DNA from: an uncultured Curvibacter sp.
GTDB lineage: Bacteria; Pseudomonadota; Gammaproteobacteria; Burkholderiales; Burkholderiaceae_C
Length of the DNA stretch: 60,057 nucleotides
Assembly (NCBI GenBank): GCA_903834975.1
Contig: CAILKX010000160.1
Span: forward strand, 1-60,057
Direction of reading: 5' to 3'
Below the pieces are notes generated by a model. The model had not been told where the DNA came from. It did no database searches and saw nothing but the letters and a program-made list of their open reading frames with translations. Each line of letters starts with the position of its first letter. Position 1 is the stretch's first letter. Both the position numbers and the translations under genes were made by a program. Of the stretch, positions 41,918 to 49,771 are shown piece after piece.

Positions 41918-42556
41918 TTAGCTTGAAATCTCGTCCAGCCCGGCCGTTTGCAAATGCCCGACATCGCCCCAGCCCACCAGGCTCAAGCCTTCGGGATGCC
42001 AGAGCAAGCGGTTCAACGCGGCGTTGCCCAAGTGCCAGGTGCGCGGGGCCTGCAGGTCTTGCCCCGTGGCGGCGCGGTACAGCACATCCATCACGCCGCC
42101 GTGGGCCACCAGCACCACGTGTTCACCGGCGTGGCGTTCAGCCAAAGCCAAGGTGGTGCTGATGATGCGTTCGCGGAATGTCAGCAAAGACTCGCCACCA
42201 GGCGGTGCGAAATGCGGATCACGCTGGCGCCACCGCAAGGCTTGCTCGGGCCGTTGGGTTTCGATTTCATCGAAGGTCAGGCCTTCGAACTCGCCAAAGC
42301 CCCGTTCGCGCAGCCCCTTTTCAGCCTGCACCGAGCGCCCTGTTTTTTCCGCAATGGCTTGAGCCGTTTGCCAAGCGCGGGTGAGGTCGCTGGCGTAAAG
42401 GTGATCAATGCCTTGATCGGCCAGCGCCAAGGCCGCGCGCTCTGCTTGCCAGCGGCCGACCTTGTTCAAAGGAATGTCCAATTGGCCTTGGATGCGGGTG
42501 TCCACATTCCAAGCGGTTTCACCGTGCCGGATGGCAATGATGCGGGTGGATTTCAT
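41918..42556 (-). CDS. Histidine phosphatase family protein (phosphoglycerate mutase/GpmB-like)
   Basis: 212 residues. The phosphohistidine motif RHGETAWN is at about 10-17, and YASDLTRAWQTAQAIAEKTG, RERGFGEFEG and LVAHGGVMDVLYR are family landmarks, including the second catalytic His. The family includes GpmB, CobC and general phosphatases; the substrate is not set by these motifs. It lies 17 bp downstream of ttcA in the same direction and may be in one operon with ttcA, the folB genes and the SDR gene. Confidence 0.88.
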   Translation of the reverse strand: MKSTRIIAIRHGETAWNVDTRIQGQLDIPLNKVGRWQAERAALALADQGIDHLYASDLTRAWQTAQAIAEKTGRSVQAEKGLRERGFGEFEGLTFDEIETQRPEQALRWRQRDPHFAPPGGESLLTFRERIISTTLALAERHAGEHVVLVAHGGVMDVLYRAATGQDLQAPRTWHLGNAALNRLLWHPEGLSLVGWGDVGHLQTAGLDEISS

Positions 42557-42573
42557 GGCTTCAAGCCTTGACC

Positions 42574-43563
42574 TTAAAGCTGCACCACCTGAATGGTGCC
42601 CAAGCCCTCGCCTGCACTGGGAAAGGCGGCGGATTCAAAGCTTTCTTCGTCAAAGGCGGTGTCGCCATTGGCGTCGGGAATGCCGGTGGTTTTCAGGTTT
42701 TTGAAGTCGTGCCAGCGGTTGTCCATCAGGTGCGACGGGACCACATTGTGCAAGGCGGCAAATAGGTTTTCGATGCGACCGGGGAACTTCTTTTCCCATT
42801 CGCGCAGCATATTGCCAATTTGCTTGCGTTGCAGGTTTTCTTGGCTGCCGCACAGGGTGCAAGGAATGATGGGGAACTGGCGGTGTTCGGCCCAACGAAT
42901 CAGGTCTTTTTCCACCACATTCGCGAGGGGTCGAATCACCATGAACTCGCCGTTGTCGCTGACCAATTTGGGCGGCATGCCCTTGACCTTGCCGCCAAAG
43001 AACAGGTTCAAGAAGAAGGTTTGCAACATGTCATCGCGGTGGTGTCCTAAGGCGAGTTTGTTGCACTTCAGCTCGCGTGCCACCTTGTACAAAATGCCGC
43101 GTCGCAAGCGGCTGCACAGGCTGCACATGGTTTTGCCTTCGGGCACCTTGTCTTTGACGATGGAGTAGGTGTCTTGTGTCTCGATGTGAAAAGGCACGCC
43201 GAGTTGCTCTAAATAACGCGGCAAGACCTCGGCGGGAAAGCCGGGTTGCTTTTGGTCCAGGTTGACGGCGATCAACTCAAAGTCAACCGGGGCGCGGGCC
43301 TTGAGCTTGAGCAAAATGTCCAGCATGCCGTAGCTGTCTTTGCCCCCCGACATGCAGACCATGATGCGGTCGCCAGCCTCGATCAGGTTGTAGTCCACGA
43401 TCGCTTGGCCGACTTGGCGGCACAGGCGTTTTTCGAGCTTGTGCGTTTCGCGCTCGATTTTCAGGGCCTTTTGCACCGGCGTGGCCGAGCCGTTGTCGGG
43501 GCTGCCAGCGGCCTGCAGCGCGGCTTGTTCGTCGTCAATCCAAGGGGCATTCATGGGACTCAT
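42574..43563 (-). CDS. ttcA: tRNA 2-thiocytidine(32) synthetase TtcA
   Basis: About 329 residues. The PP-loop [10 protein letters not shown] is intact and the two Fe-S cysteine pairs are present ([11 protein letters not shown] and IPCTLCGSQ), along with [28 protein letters not shown]. It thiolates cytidine 32 in some tRNAs. The ORF extends to 43665 across the folB stop; ATG 43563 (or 43554, MNAPWIDDE) is the likely start. The C-terminal 30 residues ([21 protein letters not shown]) are acidic and variable. Confidence 0.95.
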   Translation of the reverse strand: MSPMNAPWIDDEQAALQAAGSPDNGSATPVQKALKIERETHKLEKRLCRQVGQAIVDYNLIEAGDRIMVCMSGGKDSYGMLDILLKLKARAPVDFELIAVNLDQKQPGFPAEVLPRYLEQLGVPFHIETQDTYSIVKDKVPEGKTMCSLCSRLRRGILYKVARELKCNKLALGHHRDDMLQTFFLNLFFGGKVKGMPPKLVSDNGEFMVIRPLANVVEKDLIRWAEHRQFPIIPCTLCGSQENLQRKQIGNMLREWEKKFPGRIENLFAALHNVVPSHLMDNRWHDFKNLKTTGIPDANGDTAFDEESFESAAFPSAGEGLGTIQVVQL

Positions 43564-43600
43564 TGTCGCATTTGTGTGGTTGGGTGCCTTGGCGATCACC

Positions 43601-43972
43601 TCACCAATCGCCGGTTTCCATGCGAATGGCGACTTCGCAGTCTTCAAAAATTTCCAGCTTGGCAATTTTGACGCGCACGCCCTTGACGCCAGGCAATTGC
43701 ATCAAGCGGTTGGCGAGTTTGCCAATCAGGGTTTCGAGCAAATTAATGTGCTCGGCCGTGCACTCGGCGATGATGATTTGCCTCACCTTGCGGTAATCCA
43801 AAACCCGCAAGATGTCGTCATCCACTGGGAGCAGGGGTTGGGCACCCAAACTCAGTTCGGCGTCCACCTGAATCGGTTGGGGGCTGGTTTTTTCATGGTC
43901 CAAGATGCCCAAGTTGGCATCGAAGCGCAGACCGCTCAGTGTTAAGGTTTGCAGGCCTTGGGTGGCGTTCAT
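43601..43972 (-). CDS. folB: Dihydroneopterin aldolase (FolB), copy 1
   Basis: 123 residues, tunnel-fold enzyme of folate synthesis. The catalytic set is visible: Glu in [12 protein letters not shown], Tyr in VLDYRKVRQ and Lys in VKIAKLEIF, together with [16 protein letters not shown]. It cleaves 7,8-dihydroneopterin to 6-hydroxymethyl-dihydropterin or epimerises it. Another family member is encoded 17 bp upstream and a pteridine-reductase-type SDR before that. Which of the two copies does the folate step cannot be decided from sequence. Confidence 0.9.
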   Translation of the reverse strand: MNATQGLQTLTLSGLRFDANLGILDHEKTSPQPIQVDAELSLGAQPLLPVDDDILRVLDYRKVRQIIIAECTAEHINLLETLIGKLANRLMQLPGVKGVRVKIAKLEIFEDCEVAIRMETGDW

Positions 43973-43989
43973 AGGGGGCTCTTGTTGTT

Positions 43990-44409
43990 TTAAGGGTGCT
44001 TGATTTTGAAGACTTCAACGCCAACCGCCTCGCAGTCGGGGTAGACGTCGGGCTTGGCGGTCGACAGCCGCACCGCGTGCACGCCGGGGTGGGCCAGCAG
44101 GCGGGCAGCCAGCTCATCGCAAAGCGTTTCTTGCAAGGTAATGTGCCCCTGCGCCACGCGCTCGCCAATCACTTGACGCACATAGTCGTAATCCACCACC
44201 TCGCTCAGCGCGTCTTGGCTGGGCGTTGAAACGGCATAAGGCACCCACAATTCGACATTGAAAAGCAAGCGTTGACTGACTCCTTTTTCAAAGTCGTGCG
44301 CGCCAATGTGAACCGGCAATACATGGTTTTTTAAAAAAAGTTTGCGGCATTGCAAGGCCAGGTTGGTGGCCAGAGGTGGGTCTGAGGGGCTGCTGTTTGG
44401 GGCGTTCAT
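43990..44409 (-). CDS. Dihydroneopterin aldolase/epimerase family protein, copy 2 (FolB/FolX-like)
   Basis: 139 residues, second tunnel-fold protein. It keeps the Glu (HDFEKGVSQR), Tyr (EVVDYDYVRQVI) and Lys (LSTAKPDVYPD) positions and the ITLQETLCDELAARLL helix, but otherwise differs clearly from copy 1 and has a Ser/Pro-rich N-terminal extension. It could be the FolX-type dihydroneopterin triphosphate epimerase, which would fit the FolM-like reductase gene next to it. No sign of decay. Confidence 0.82.
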   Translation of the reverse strand: MNAPNSSPSDPPLATNLALQCRKLFLKNHVLPVHIGAHDFEKGVSQRLLFNVELWVPYAVSTPSQDALSEVVDYDYVRQVIGERVAQGHITLQETLCDELAARLLAHPGVHAVRLSTAKPDVYPDCEAVGVEVFKIKHP

Positions 44410-44436
44410 CTGGGGCCTGATTCGGGGGTGTTTTCT

Positions 44437-45267
44437 TTATTGGCTGTTGACTTTGTCATGCAGCCAATCGTCCACCACGTGCATGACATCACGTGGCAAA
44501 GGCAGTAAGTGCTGCCCGTTGTCCACCGCCAGCGTGATGCCGGTGATGGCGGGGTTTTGTGCCAAAAAAACGCAGGTGGCCGCGACTTGTTGGGGGTCCA
44601 GCGCTTGGCGCATCATGTTCATTTGGCTGGCGTGCGCAAAGTTCTCAGGGGTTTGAGGCCCGCTCAAAAACATCAGCCCGGGGGCCACGCCGCAAACGCG
44701 AATTTGGGGCGCCAGCGCCTGGGCTTGCAACACCACGGCGCGTTCCAACGCGGCTTTGCTGATGCTGTAAGAAAAATAATCGGGGTTGGGGTTGAACACT
44801 TTTTGGTCCAACACATGGATGACGCTGGCGCCCCCGTTTTTGTTCGGGGGGGTGTCGGCCAGGCCAACCGCCATCCAGCGCGCGAGGTCCAGGGGGCCTA
44901 AAAGATTGACCTCGAGTTGGCGGCGGGTCGCGTTCAAATCCAAGGTGCTGGCGCTGTCGGGCTCGAAGCTCGAGGCGTTGTTGACCAAGCAGGTCAGGGG
45001 CCAATCGCTCGCCGCAATGTGTTGCATCATGCGCTGGCGATCGGTCTCGTTGCCCAAGTCGGCACCGATGGTTTGGGCCTGTGCGCCGCCCTCTTTTAAC
45101 CGGGCGCACAAGGCGTCGGCCGCTTCGGCCGATCGTTGGTAATGGCACCAAACCCGCCAGCCGGCCTGCGCAAATTGCTCGCACAACAAGGCGCCCAAGC
45201 GGTGCGCACCGCCCGTCACCAGCACGCTGGGCACGTTGGCGTTGGGCAAAGGGATTGGGTCGGTCAT
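44437..45267 (-). CDS. SDR family oxidoreductase, pteridine reductase (FolM/PTR1)-like
   Basis: About 276 residues. The cofactor motif reads TGGAHRLG, i.e. TGxxxRxG, the variant typical of pteridine reductases and FolM in place of TGxxxGxG. The catalytic YxxxK is YSISK, preceded by VIHVLDQKVFNPNPDYF as in PTR1-like enzymes. CLVNNASSFEPD is the NNA structural motif. It probably reduces dihydropterins with NADPH. The ATG at 45267 is taken; the ORF extension to 45429 runs antisense through the MidA-like gene. Upstream member of the run leading to the folB pair. Confidence 0.82.
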   Translation of the reverse strand: MTDPIPLPNANVPSVLVTGGAHRLGALLCEQFAQAGWRVWCHYQRSAEAADALCARLKEGGAQAQTIGADLGNETDRQRMMQHIAASDWPLTCLVNNASSFEPDSASTLDLNATRRQLEVNLLGPLDLARWMAVGLADTPPNKNGGASVIHVLDQKVFNPNPDYFSYSISKAALERAVVLQAQALAPQIRVCGVAPGLMFLSGPQTPENFAHASQMNMMRQALDPQQVAATCVFLAQNPAITGITLAVDNGQHLLPLPRDVMHVVDDWLHDKVNSQ

Positions 45268-45297
45268 GCGAGAGGTTCCACCTAAAATCTGAGGGAC

Positions 45298-46413
45298 ATG
45301 CTGACACAAATTATCGCGGATGCCATTCAAGCCCAAGGCGGGTGGCTGGGTTTTGACGGGTTCATGCGTTTGGCCTTGTATGCGCCAGGCCTGGGATATT
45401 ACGACCATGGCTCTCCCAAATTTGGGCATCTCCCCGAGTCGGGCAGCGACTTTGTGACCGCCCCCGAACTGACCCCCTTATTTGGCCAATCGCTGGCCGT
45501 TGCAGTGAGCGAGGCGATGGGCGCCAGCCAAACCGATGAAGTTTGGGAGTTCGGTGCGGGCAGCGGGGCTTTGGCCGAACAACTGCTGGGTGCTTTGGGC
45601 GCGCGTCTGCGCCGATACACCATTGTGGATCTGTCGGGCAGCTTGCGCGAACGCCAACAGGCCCGTTTGGCGCCTTTCGCCGACAAGGTGCGTTGGCTCA
45701 CTGCGTTGCCCGAACACTTCAACGGCGTGGTGGTCGGCAACGAGGTCTTGGACGCCATGCCGGTGCAATTGCTGGTCCGCCGTCATGGCGAATGGTTTGA
45801 GCGCGGCGTGGCGTTGGCTGCGGGTGTGAAGGGTCCGGCTGTTTTTAACGCCCCGCCTGCCCCTTGGGTTTGGGCGGACCGGCCCACCAGGTTGCGCCCG
45901 TCTTTCGAAGTCGAGGGTGAGCACGACTACCTCACCGAAACCCATGCACAAGGCGAGGCTTTTGTGCGCACTTTGGCCGACCGTCTTGAGCGCGGCGTGG
46001 TTTTTCTGTTGGACTACGGTTTTCCCGAGGCCGAGTACTACCACCCCCAGCGCATCAGCGGCACGGTGATGTGTCACCAAGGCCACCGCGCGGACACCGA
46101 TCCCTTGGTGGCGGTGGGCGACAAAGACATCACGGCCCATGTCAACTTCACCGGCGTGGCCTTGGCCGCGCAAGAGGCGGGGTTGAATGTCGTTGGGTAC
46201 ACCTCCCAGGCGCATTTTTTGTTCAATTGCGGCCTGATGGACTTACTCCAAACCCAGCATCCTGGCGATGTGGTTCAACACAGCCGCGTTTTAAAGCTCG
46301 TCAACGAACACGAGATGGGCGAGATTTTCAAAGTGCTTTGTCTCAGTCGCGGCACCCCAGCGGGGTGGGATTCGGTCGGCTTCAAGCACGGCGATCGCAC
46401 GCACCGCCTTTGA
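45298..46413 (+). CDS. Class I SAM-dependent methyltransferase, MidA/NDUFAF7-like
   Basis: 371 residues. N-terminal family signature FMRLALYAPGLGYYDHG, then SDFVTAPELTPLFGQSLAVAVSEA and the SAM-binding loop WEFGAGSGALAEQLL; VVVGNEVLDAMPVQLL and DYGFPEAEYYHPQR follow. The mitochondrial relative methylates an Arg in a complex I subunit; the bacterial target is unproven. Divergent from the SDR gene with 30 bp between start codons. Confidence 0.9.
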   Translation: MLTQIIADAIQAQGGWLGFDGFMRLALYAPGLGYYDHGSPKFGHLPESGSDFVTAPELTPLFGQSLAVAVSEAMGASQTDEVWEFGAGSGALAEQLLGALGARLRRYTIVDLSGSLRERQQARLAPFADKVRWLTALPEHFNGVVVGNEVLDAMPVQLLVRRHGEWFERGVALAAGVKGPAVFNAPPAPWVWADRPTRLRPSFEVEGEHDYLTETHAQGEAFVRTLADRLERGVVFLLDYGFPEAEYYHPQRISGTVMCHQGHRADTDPLVAVGDKDITAHVNFTGVALAAQEAGLNVVGYTSQAHFLFNCGLMDLLQTQHPGDVVQHSRVLKLVNEHEMGEIFKVLCLSRGTPAGWDSVGFKHGDRTHRL

Positions 46414-46478
46414 CGCGACACGGTCAAAAGCCAGGGTTTCTAGAATTACACAACCTCATCCCCCTAAAAGAGACCCCC

Positions 46479-47180
46479 ATGATCGATTTGTATTACTGGA
46501 CGACGCCGAATGGCCACAAAATCACGATGTTTTTGGAGGAGGCGCAATTGCCTTACCGCATCGTCCCCATTCACATTGGCCGAGGCGAGCAATTTGAGCC
46601 CGAGTTCTTAAAAATCGCCCCCAACAACCGCATTCCGGCCATCGTGGACAACGCCCCGGCGGAGGGTGGCGCGCCTTTGTCTTTGTTTGAGTCGGGCGCC
46701 ATTTTGTTGTATCTGGCAGAAAAAACCAAATCGTTCATTCCGTCCGATTTGCGGGGTCGCCAAGAGGTGCTGCAATGGTTGTTTTGGCAGATGGGTGGGT
46801 TGGGGCCCATGGCCGGTCAGAACCACCACTTTGTTCAATACGCGCCTGAAAAGTTGCCTTACGCGATGGCGCGTTACATCAAAGAAACCGGTCGACTCTA
46901 CGGCGTGCTGAACAAGCACCTGAGCGATGGCCGTCCGTTTATTGCAGGTGAGGCTTATTCAATTGCCGACATGGCCAGCTACCCTTGGATCGTGCCGCAC
47001 GAGCGCCAGCAACAAAATTTGAACGACTTCCCGCATTTGAAATCTTGGTTTGAGCGCATTGCCGAGCGTCCCGCCACGCAAAAGGCTTATGAATTGGCCA
47101 AGGGCATCAACACCGTCGCGACGGTGGATGAGGCGGCCAAAAAAGTGTTGTTTGGCCAAGACGCCAAAACCGTGAAGTGA
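46479..47180 (+). CDS. Glutathione S-transferase family protein (YfcG/Nu-class-like)
   Basis: 233 residues. The thioredoxin-fold N-domain starts MIDLYYWTTPNGHKITMFLEE, with cis-Pro and glutathione contacts in APNNRIPAIVD and LFESGAILLYLAEKT. The helical C-domain contains GMAGQNHHF-like GPMAGQNHHFVQYAPEKLPYA and the N-capping region YSIADMASYPW. YfcG enzymes reduce disulfides with glutathione. The ORF start 46071 lies inside the MidA-like gene and is rejected. Convergent with DUF2252. Confidence 0.92.
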   Translation: MIDLYYWTTPNGHKITMFLEEAQLPYRIVPIHIGRGEQFEPEFLKIAPNNRIPAIVDNAPAEGGAPLSLFESGAILLYLAEKTKSFIPSDLRGRQEVLQWLFWQMGGLGPMAGQNHHFVQYAPEKLPYAMARYIKETGRLYGVLNKHLSDGRPFIAGEAYSIADMASYPWIVPHERQQQNLNDFPHLKSWFERIAERPATQKAYELAKGINTVATVDEAAKKVLFGQDAKTVK

Positions 47181-47183
47181 AGC

Positions 47184-47240
47184 AAACGCCAGAAACCGCC
47201 ACCCTGCTTCAACGACCTTGCGGTCGTTAAAAGGCGTTTT
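47184..47240. terminator. Nested hairpin between the GST and DUF2252 genes
   Basis: An inner perfect hairpin AACGACC-TTGC-GGTCGTT (47211-47228) is enclosed by AAACGCC (47184-47190) and GGCGTTT (47233-47239), ending in TTTT on the plus strand. It lies between convergent genes, so it is a plausible, though atypical, terminator for the GST transcript. Confidence 0.45.
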
Positions 47241-47257
47241 GGCCGCTTCGTTTCGGC

Positions 47258-48508
47258 TTATTTGACCCGAGGGGGCGCTTCCAAAAAAGCCGCCCATTGC
47301 AACTGCGTCACGTTGGCCATGTAAGCGGCGGCTTGCGCCAACGCCTGAGGCCACTCGGGGTTTTCGGCAAAGGCCATCAAGTCGTCGGCGATGGCCGATC
47401 CTTGTCGGCCACTGGCCCTGAGTTGGTCCCAGGCGGAGAGTTGTCCCATCGTCCGAGCGACGCCCAGCAAGTGGTCCAAGTGGCTGCCCCAGCGCGCAAT
47501 CGCGACCCGATCTTCTGAAGGGTGCAAGCGCCTTAAAACGCATGAATGGCCTTGAAACTCAACGGCTGTGATGAACCGGTTGTCAGAAGCCTGCATGCGG
47601 TTTTGCACCGCCACCACCCGACTGGCTTCGTTGGCCCAATGGGGTTGAGAGACGGGCACTTGGGTCAAACGCGCATTCAGCGCCGAGCTTTGCGCGGCCT
47701 TTAAATCGAGCAAATAATTGCCATTCGGCGAGCCTTTGCCACGCACCAAAATCACGTAGCGCATCAAGCCCAAGCTGCCCGTGCCCGCGATGCGGCGCGC
47801 CACATCGATGACCTCAAAAAAATGCGGGTCTTTTTGAGTCTGGGCAAAGACGGCCATAAAGGCCTCCACCTCAGCACGCTCTTCGGGTGAGACAGGCAAT
47901 GCCTTCAAGCCGTCCAATTTAATTTGTCGATGGTCTTTGATCAGCTTGGTGCGGCGGTCTAAAAAATCGGCCCGGTTGCGTTCGGCCACTTCTTCCAACA
48001 GCGATTTGATCATGCCTTTGGCGTTGCCTTTGTCCACCGCCAAGGGTTTGCCCTTTAGCAGTGCATCGCGGTAGCCAAGCAAGCACTCTTGCACCACTTG
48101 GTCGATTTCTTCGGGTTTGGCCTTCAGGGCGTCGGCCCCACAGATCAAGCTGCTGAGCAATCGAATGAGGTCCCAGGTGCAGGGCGCCAGGACGGCTTCG
48201 TCAAAGTCGTTCAGGTCAAAGTAGGCTTGACCATCCCAACCTGGGTAGCTGCCTAGGTTTTCAAAATGTAAATCTCCGCAACACCAGGCCAAAGGCGCTT
48301 TCGACAAACAGGGGAGGTCGGGCAAGGCGTCGTAATACAGCGAACAAGCGCCGCGCAAAAAAACAAATGGGCTGCTGCGCATCTTGGCGTATTTGATGGC
48401 CAGGCGTTCTGGGTCGCGCCCTGCATTGCGATCTTCCAGGTGTTTTTTTTGTGCCTCGGGGTTGAGGGTGGGCAGGTCGATGAAGGGAGAGGTGGACTTT
48501 GGATTCAT
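47258..48508 (-). CDS. DUF2252 family protein
   Basis: 416 residues. The family's kinase-like landmarks are present: FVFLRGACSLYYDAL, WCCGDLHFENLG and YFDLNDFDEAVLAP, then a helical region and VILVRGKGSPNGNYLLDLK. The fold is thought to be related to aminoglycoside-phosphotransferase-type kinases, but no activity is established. Divergent from the TetR gene with a 113-bp intergenic region that contains a nested dyad, so it may be the TetR target. Confidence 0.85.
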   Translation of the reverse strand: MNPKSTSPFIDLPTLNPEAQKKHLEDRNAGRDPERLAIKYAKMRSSPFVFLRGACSLYYDALPDLPCLSKAPLAWCCGDLHFENLGSYPGWDGQAYFDLNDFDEAVLAPCTWDLIRLLSSLICGADALKAKPEEIDQVVQECLLGYRDALLKGKPLAVDKGNAKGMIKSLLEEVAERNRADFLDRRTKLIKDHRQIKLDGLKALPVSPEERAEVEAFMAVFAQTQKDPHFFEVIDVARRIAGTGSLGLMRYVILVRGKGSPNGNYLLDLKAAQSSALNARLTQVPVSQPHWANEASRVVAVQNRMQASDNRFITAVEFQGHSCVLRRLHPSEDRVAIARWGSHLDHLLGVARTMGQLSAWDQLRASGRQGSAIADDLMAFAENPEWPQALAQAAAYMANVTQLQWAAFLEAPPRVK

Positions 48509-48551
48509 CGCGTCACCTTAGCGTCAATTTGTGGGGTGGCTTTAGGGAATG

Positions 48552-48590
48552 GCCCGAGTAAACATTGCTAAATGTAATAAATACTCGGGC
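48552..48590. promoter_or_regulatory. Nested dyad (likely operator) between DUF2252 and TetR genes
   Basis: GCCCGAGTA (48552-48560) and TACTCGGGC (48582-48590) are perfect 9-bp inverted repeats 21 bp apart. Inside them lies a second perfect dyad ACATT-GCTA-AATGT (48562-48575). The position, 32 bp before the TetR start and about 44 bp before the divergent gene, is that expected for a TetR-family operator. Confidence 0.6.
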
Positions 48591-48621
48591 ACCGCAAAAT
48601 AATTTCCTGCAAAATTGAAAT

Positions 48622-49284
48622 ATGCATACCGATTTCAAATCCGCATCGGCCGAATCGCTGGAGAGTGAACCGCCCGTTGCCGCCCGCAGCCGCAATCTGC
48701 AGAAGGGTCAGCAAACCAAGGCCGCCATTTTGGAGGCGGCTCTCACGATGGCCAGCCACTTTGGGGTGGAAGGTTTGAGCATTGGGGCTTTGGCCGAGGT
48801 CATTCAAATGAGCAAGTCGGGCGTGTTTGCCCATTTTGGCTCTCGCGAGGAACTTCAAATTTCGGTCATCCGTGAATACCACCAACGCTTTGAGCAAGAG
48901 GTGTTCTATCCCGCTTTGAACGCCCCCAAAGGCTTGCCCCGTTTGCGCGCCCTGTTTGAAAACTGGACCAAGCGCACCTCGATCGAAATTGACTCGGGCT
49001 GCATCTACATCAGCGGCGCCGTGGAGTTCGACGACCGCCCTGGTCCAGTCCGCGATGCCTTGGTCAACATCGTGCAAGTTTGGCATCAAGCTTTGAGAAG
49101 GGCCATTCGACTGGCCGTGACCGAAGGCCATTTGAGCTCAGAGGTCGATGAAGCCCAGTTGTTGTTTGAAATCCACGGCCTGATTTTGGCCTTGCACTAT
49201 GAAGCCCGCTTCATGCAGGCCCCTGACGCGACCCAAAGGGTGCAGCGTGGCTTTGAAAATATTTTGCGACCCTACTTGATTTGA
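48622..49284 (+). CDS. TetR/AcrR family transcriptional regulator
   Basis: 220 residues. The N-terminal HTH is clear (AAILEAALTMASHFGVEGLSIGALAEVIQMSKSGVFAHFGSREELQ, here split across residues about 28-75), with a C-terminal ligand domain containing WTKRTSIEIDSGCIYISGAVEFDDRPG. It probably represses its own promoter and the divergent DUF2252 gene through the nested dyad. Ligand unknown. DUF2147 and phospholipase D genes follow on the same strand within 12 bp and may be co-transcribed. Confidence 0.9.
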   Translation: MHTDFKSASAESLESEPPVAARSRNLQKGQQTKAAILEAALTMASHFGVEGLSIGALAEVIQMSKSGVFAHFGSREELQISVIREYHQRFEQEVFYPALNAPKGLPRLRALFENWTKRTSIEIDSGCIYISGAVEFDDRPGPVRDALVNIVQVWHQALRRAIRLAVTEGHLSSEVDEAQLLFEIHGLILALHYEARFMQAPDATQRVQRGFENILRPYLI

Positions 49285-49294
49285 TGGATTCAAG

Positions 49295-49771
49295 ATGAAA
49301 CGATTTTTTGCTGTCTTCACGCTTTGCTCTCTTGGGTTGCTTGTGAACCCCCTGTTGGTTTGGGCAGAGCCCGCCCCGACCACCCCAACCGCCACGGTTG
49401 CCTCGCCGGTGGGGCTGTGGCGCAACATCGACGACGAAACAGGACAAGCCAAGGCCGAGGTGCGGATTCAATTGGACGCCGCTGGGCAACTCATTGGGCG
49501 CATTGAGAAAATCTTGGTGGCCGAGGACGATGTGACTTGCGAAGCGTGCAAAGACGATCGCCGCGGTCAGCGCATCAGCGGCATGGAAATCATTCGTGGG
49601 GTGCGCCGCGCTGAGCACGGTCAATGGTGGGAAGGGGGGCAAATATTGGACCCCAACAATGGCAAAGTTTACAAAGTGCGACTAACCCCTGTGGAGGGCG
49701 GGCGTAAGCTGGAAGTTCGAGGCTCTTTAGGGCCATTTTGGCGAACTCAAACCTGGCTTCGAATACCTTGA
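49295..49771 (+). CDS. DUF2147 domain-containing exported protein
   Basis: 158 residues. A signal peptide (hydrophobic FAVFTLCSLGLLVNPLLVWA) precedes a single DUF2147 domain: VGLWRNIDDETGQAKAEVRI, a CEAC cysteine pair, the conserved LDPNNGKVYKVRLTP-like stretch, and the terminal SLGPFWRTQTWLRIP. Small beta-barrel proteins of unknown function in the periplasm. The 3' end overlaps the likely start of the phospholipase D gene. Confidence 0.85.
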   Translation: MKRFFAVFTLCSLGLLVNPLLVWAEPAPTTPTATVASPVGLWRNIDDETGQAKAEVRIQLDAAGQLIGRIEKILVAEDDVTCEACKDDRRGQRISGMEIIRGVRRAEHGQWWEGGQILDPNNGKVYKVRLTPVEGGRKLEVRGSLGPFWRTQTWLRIP

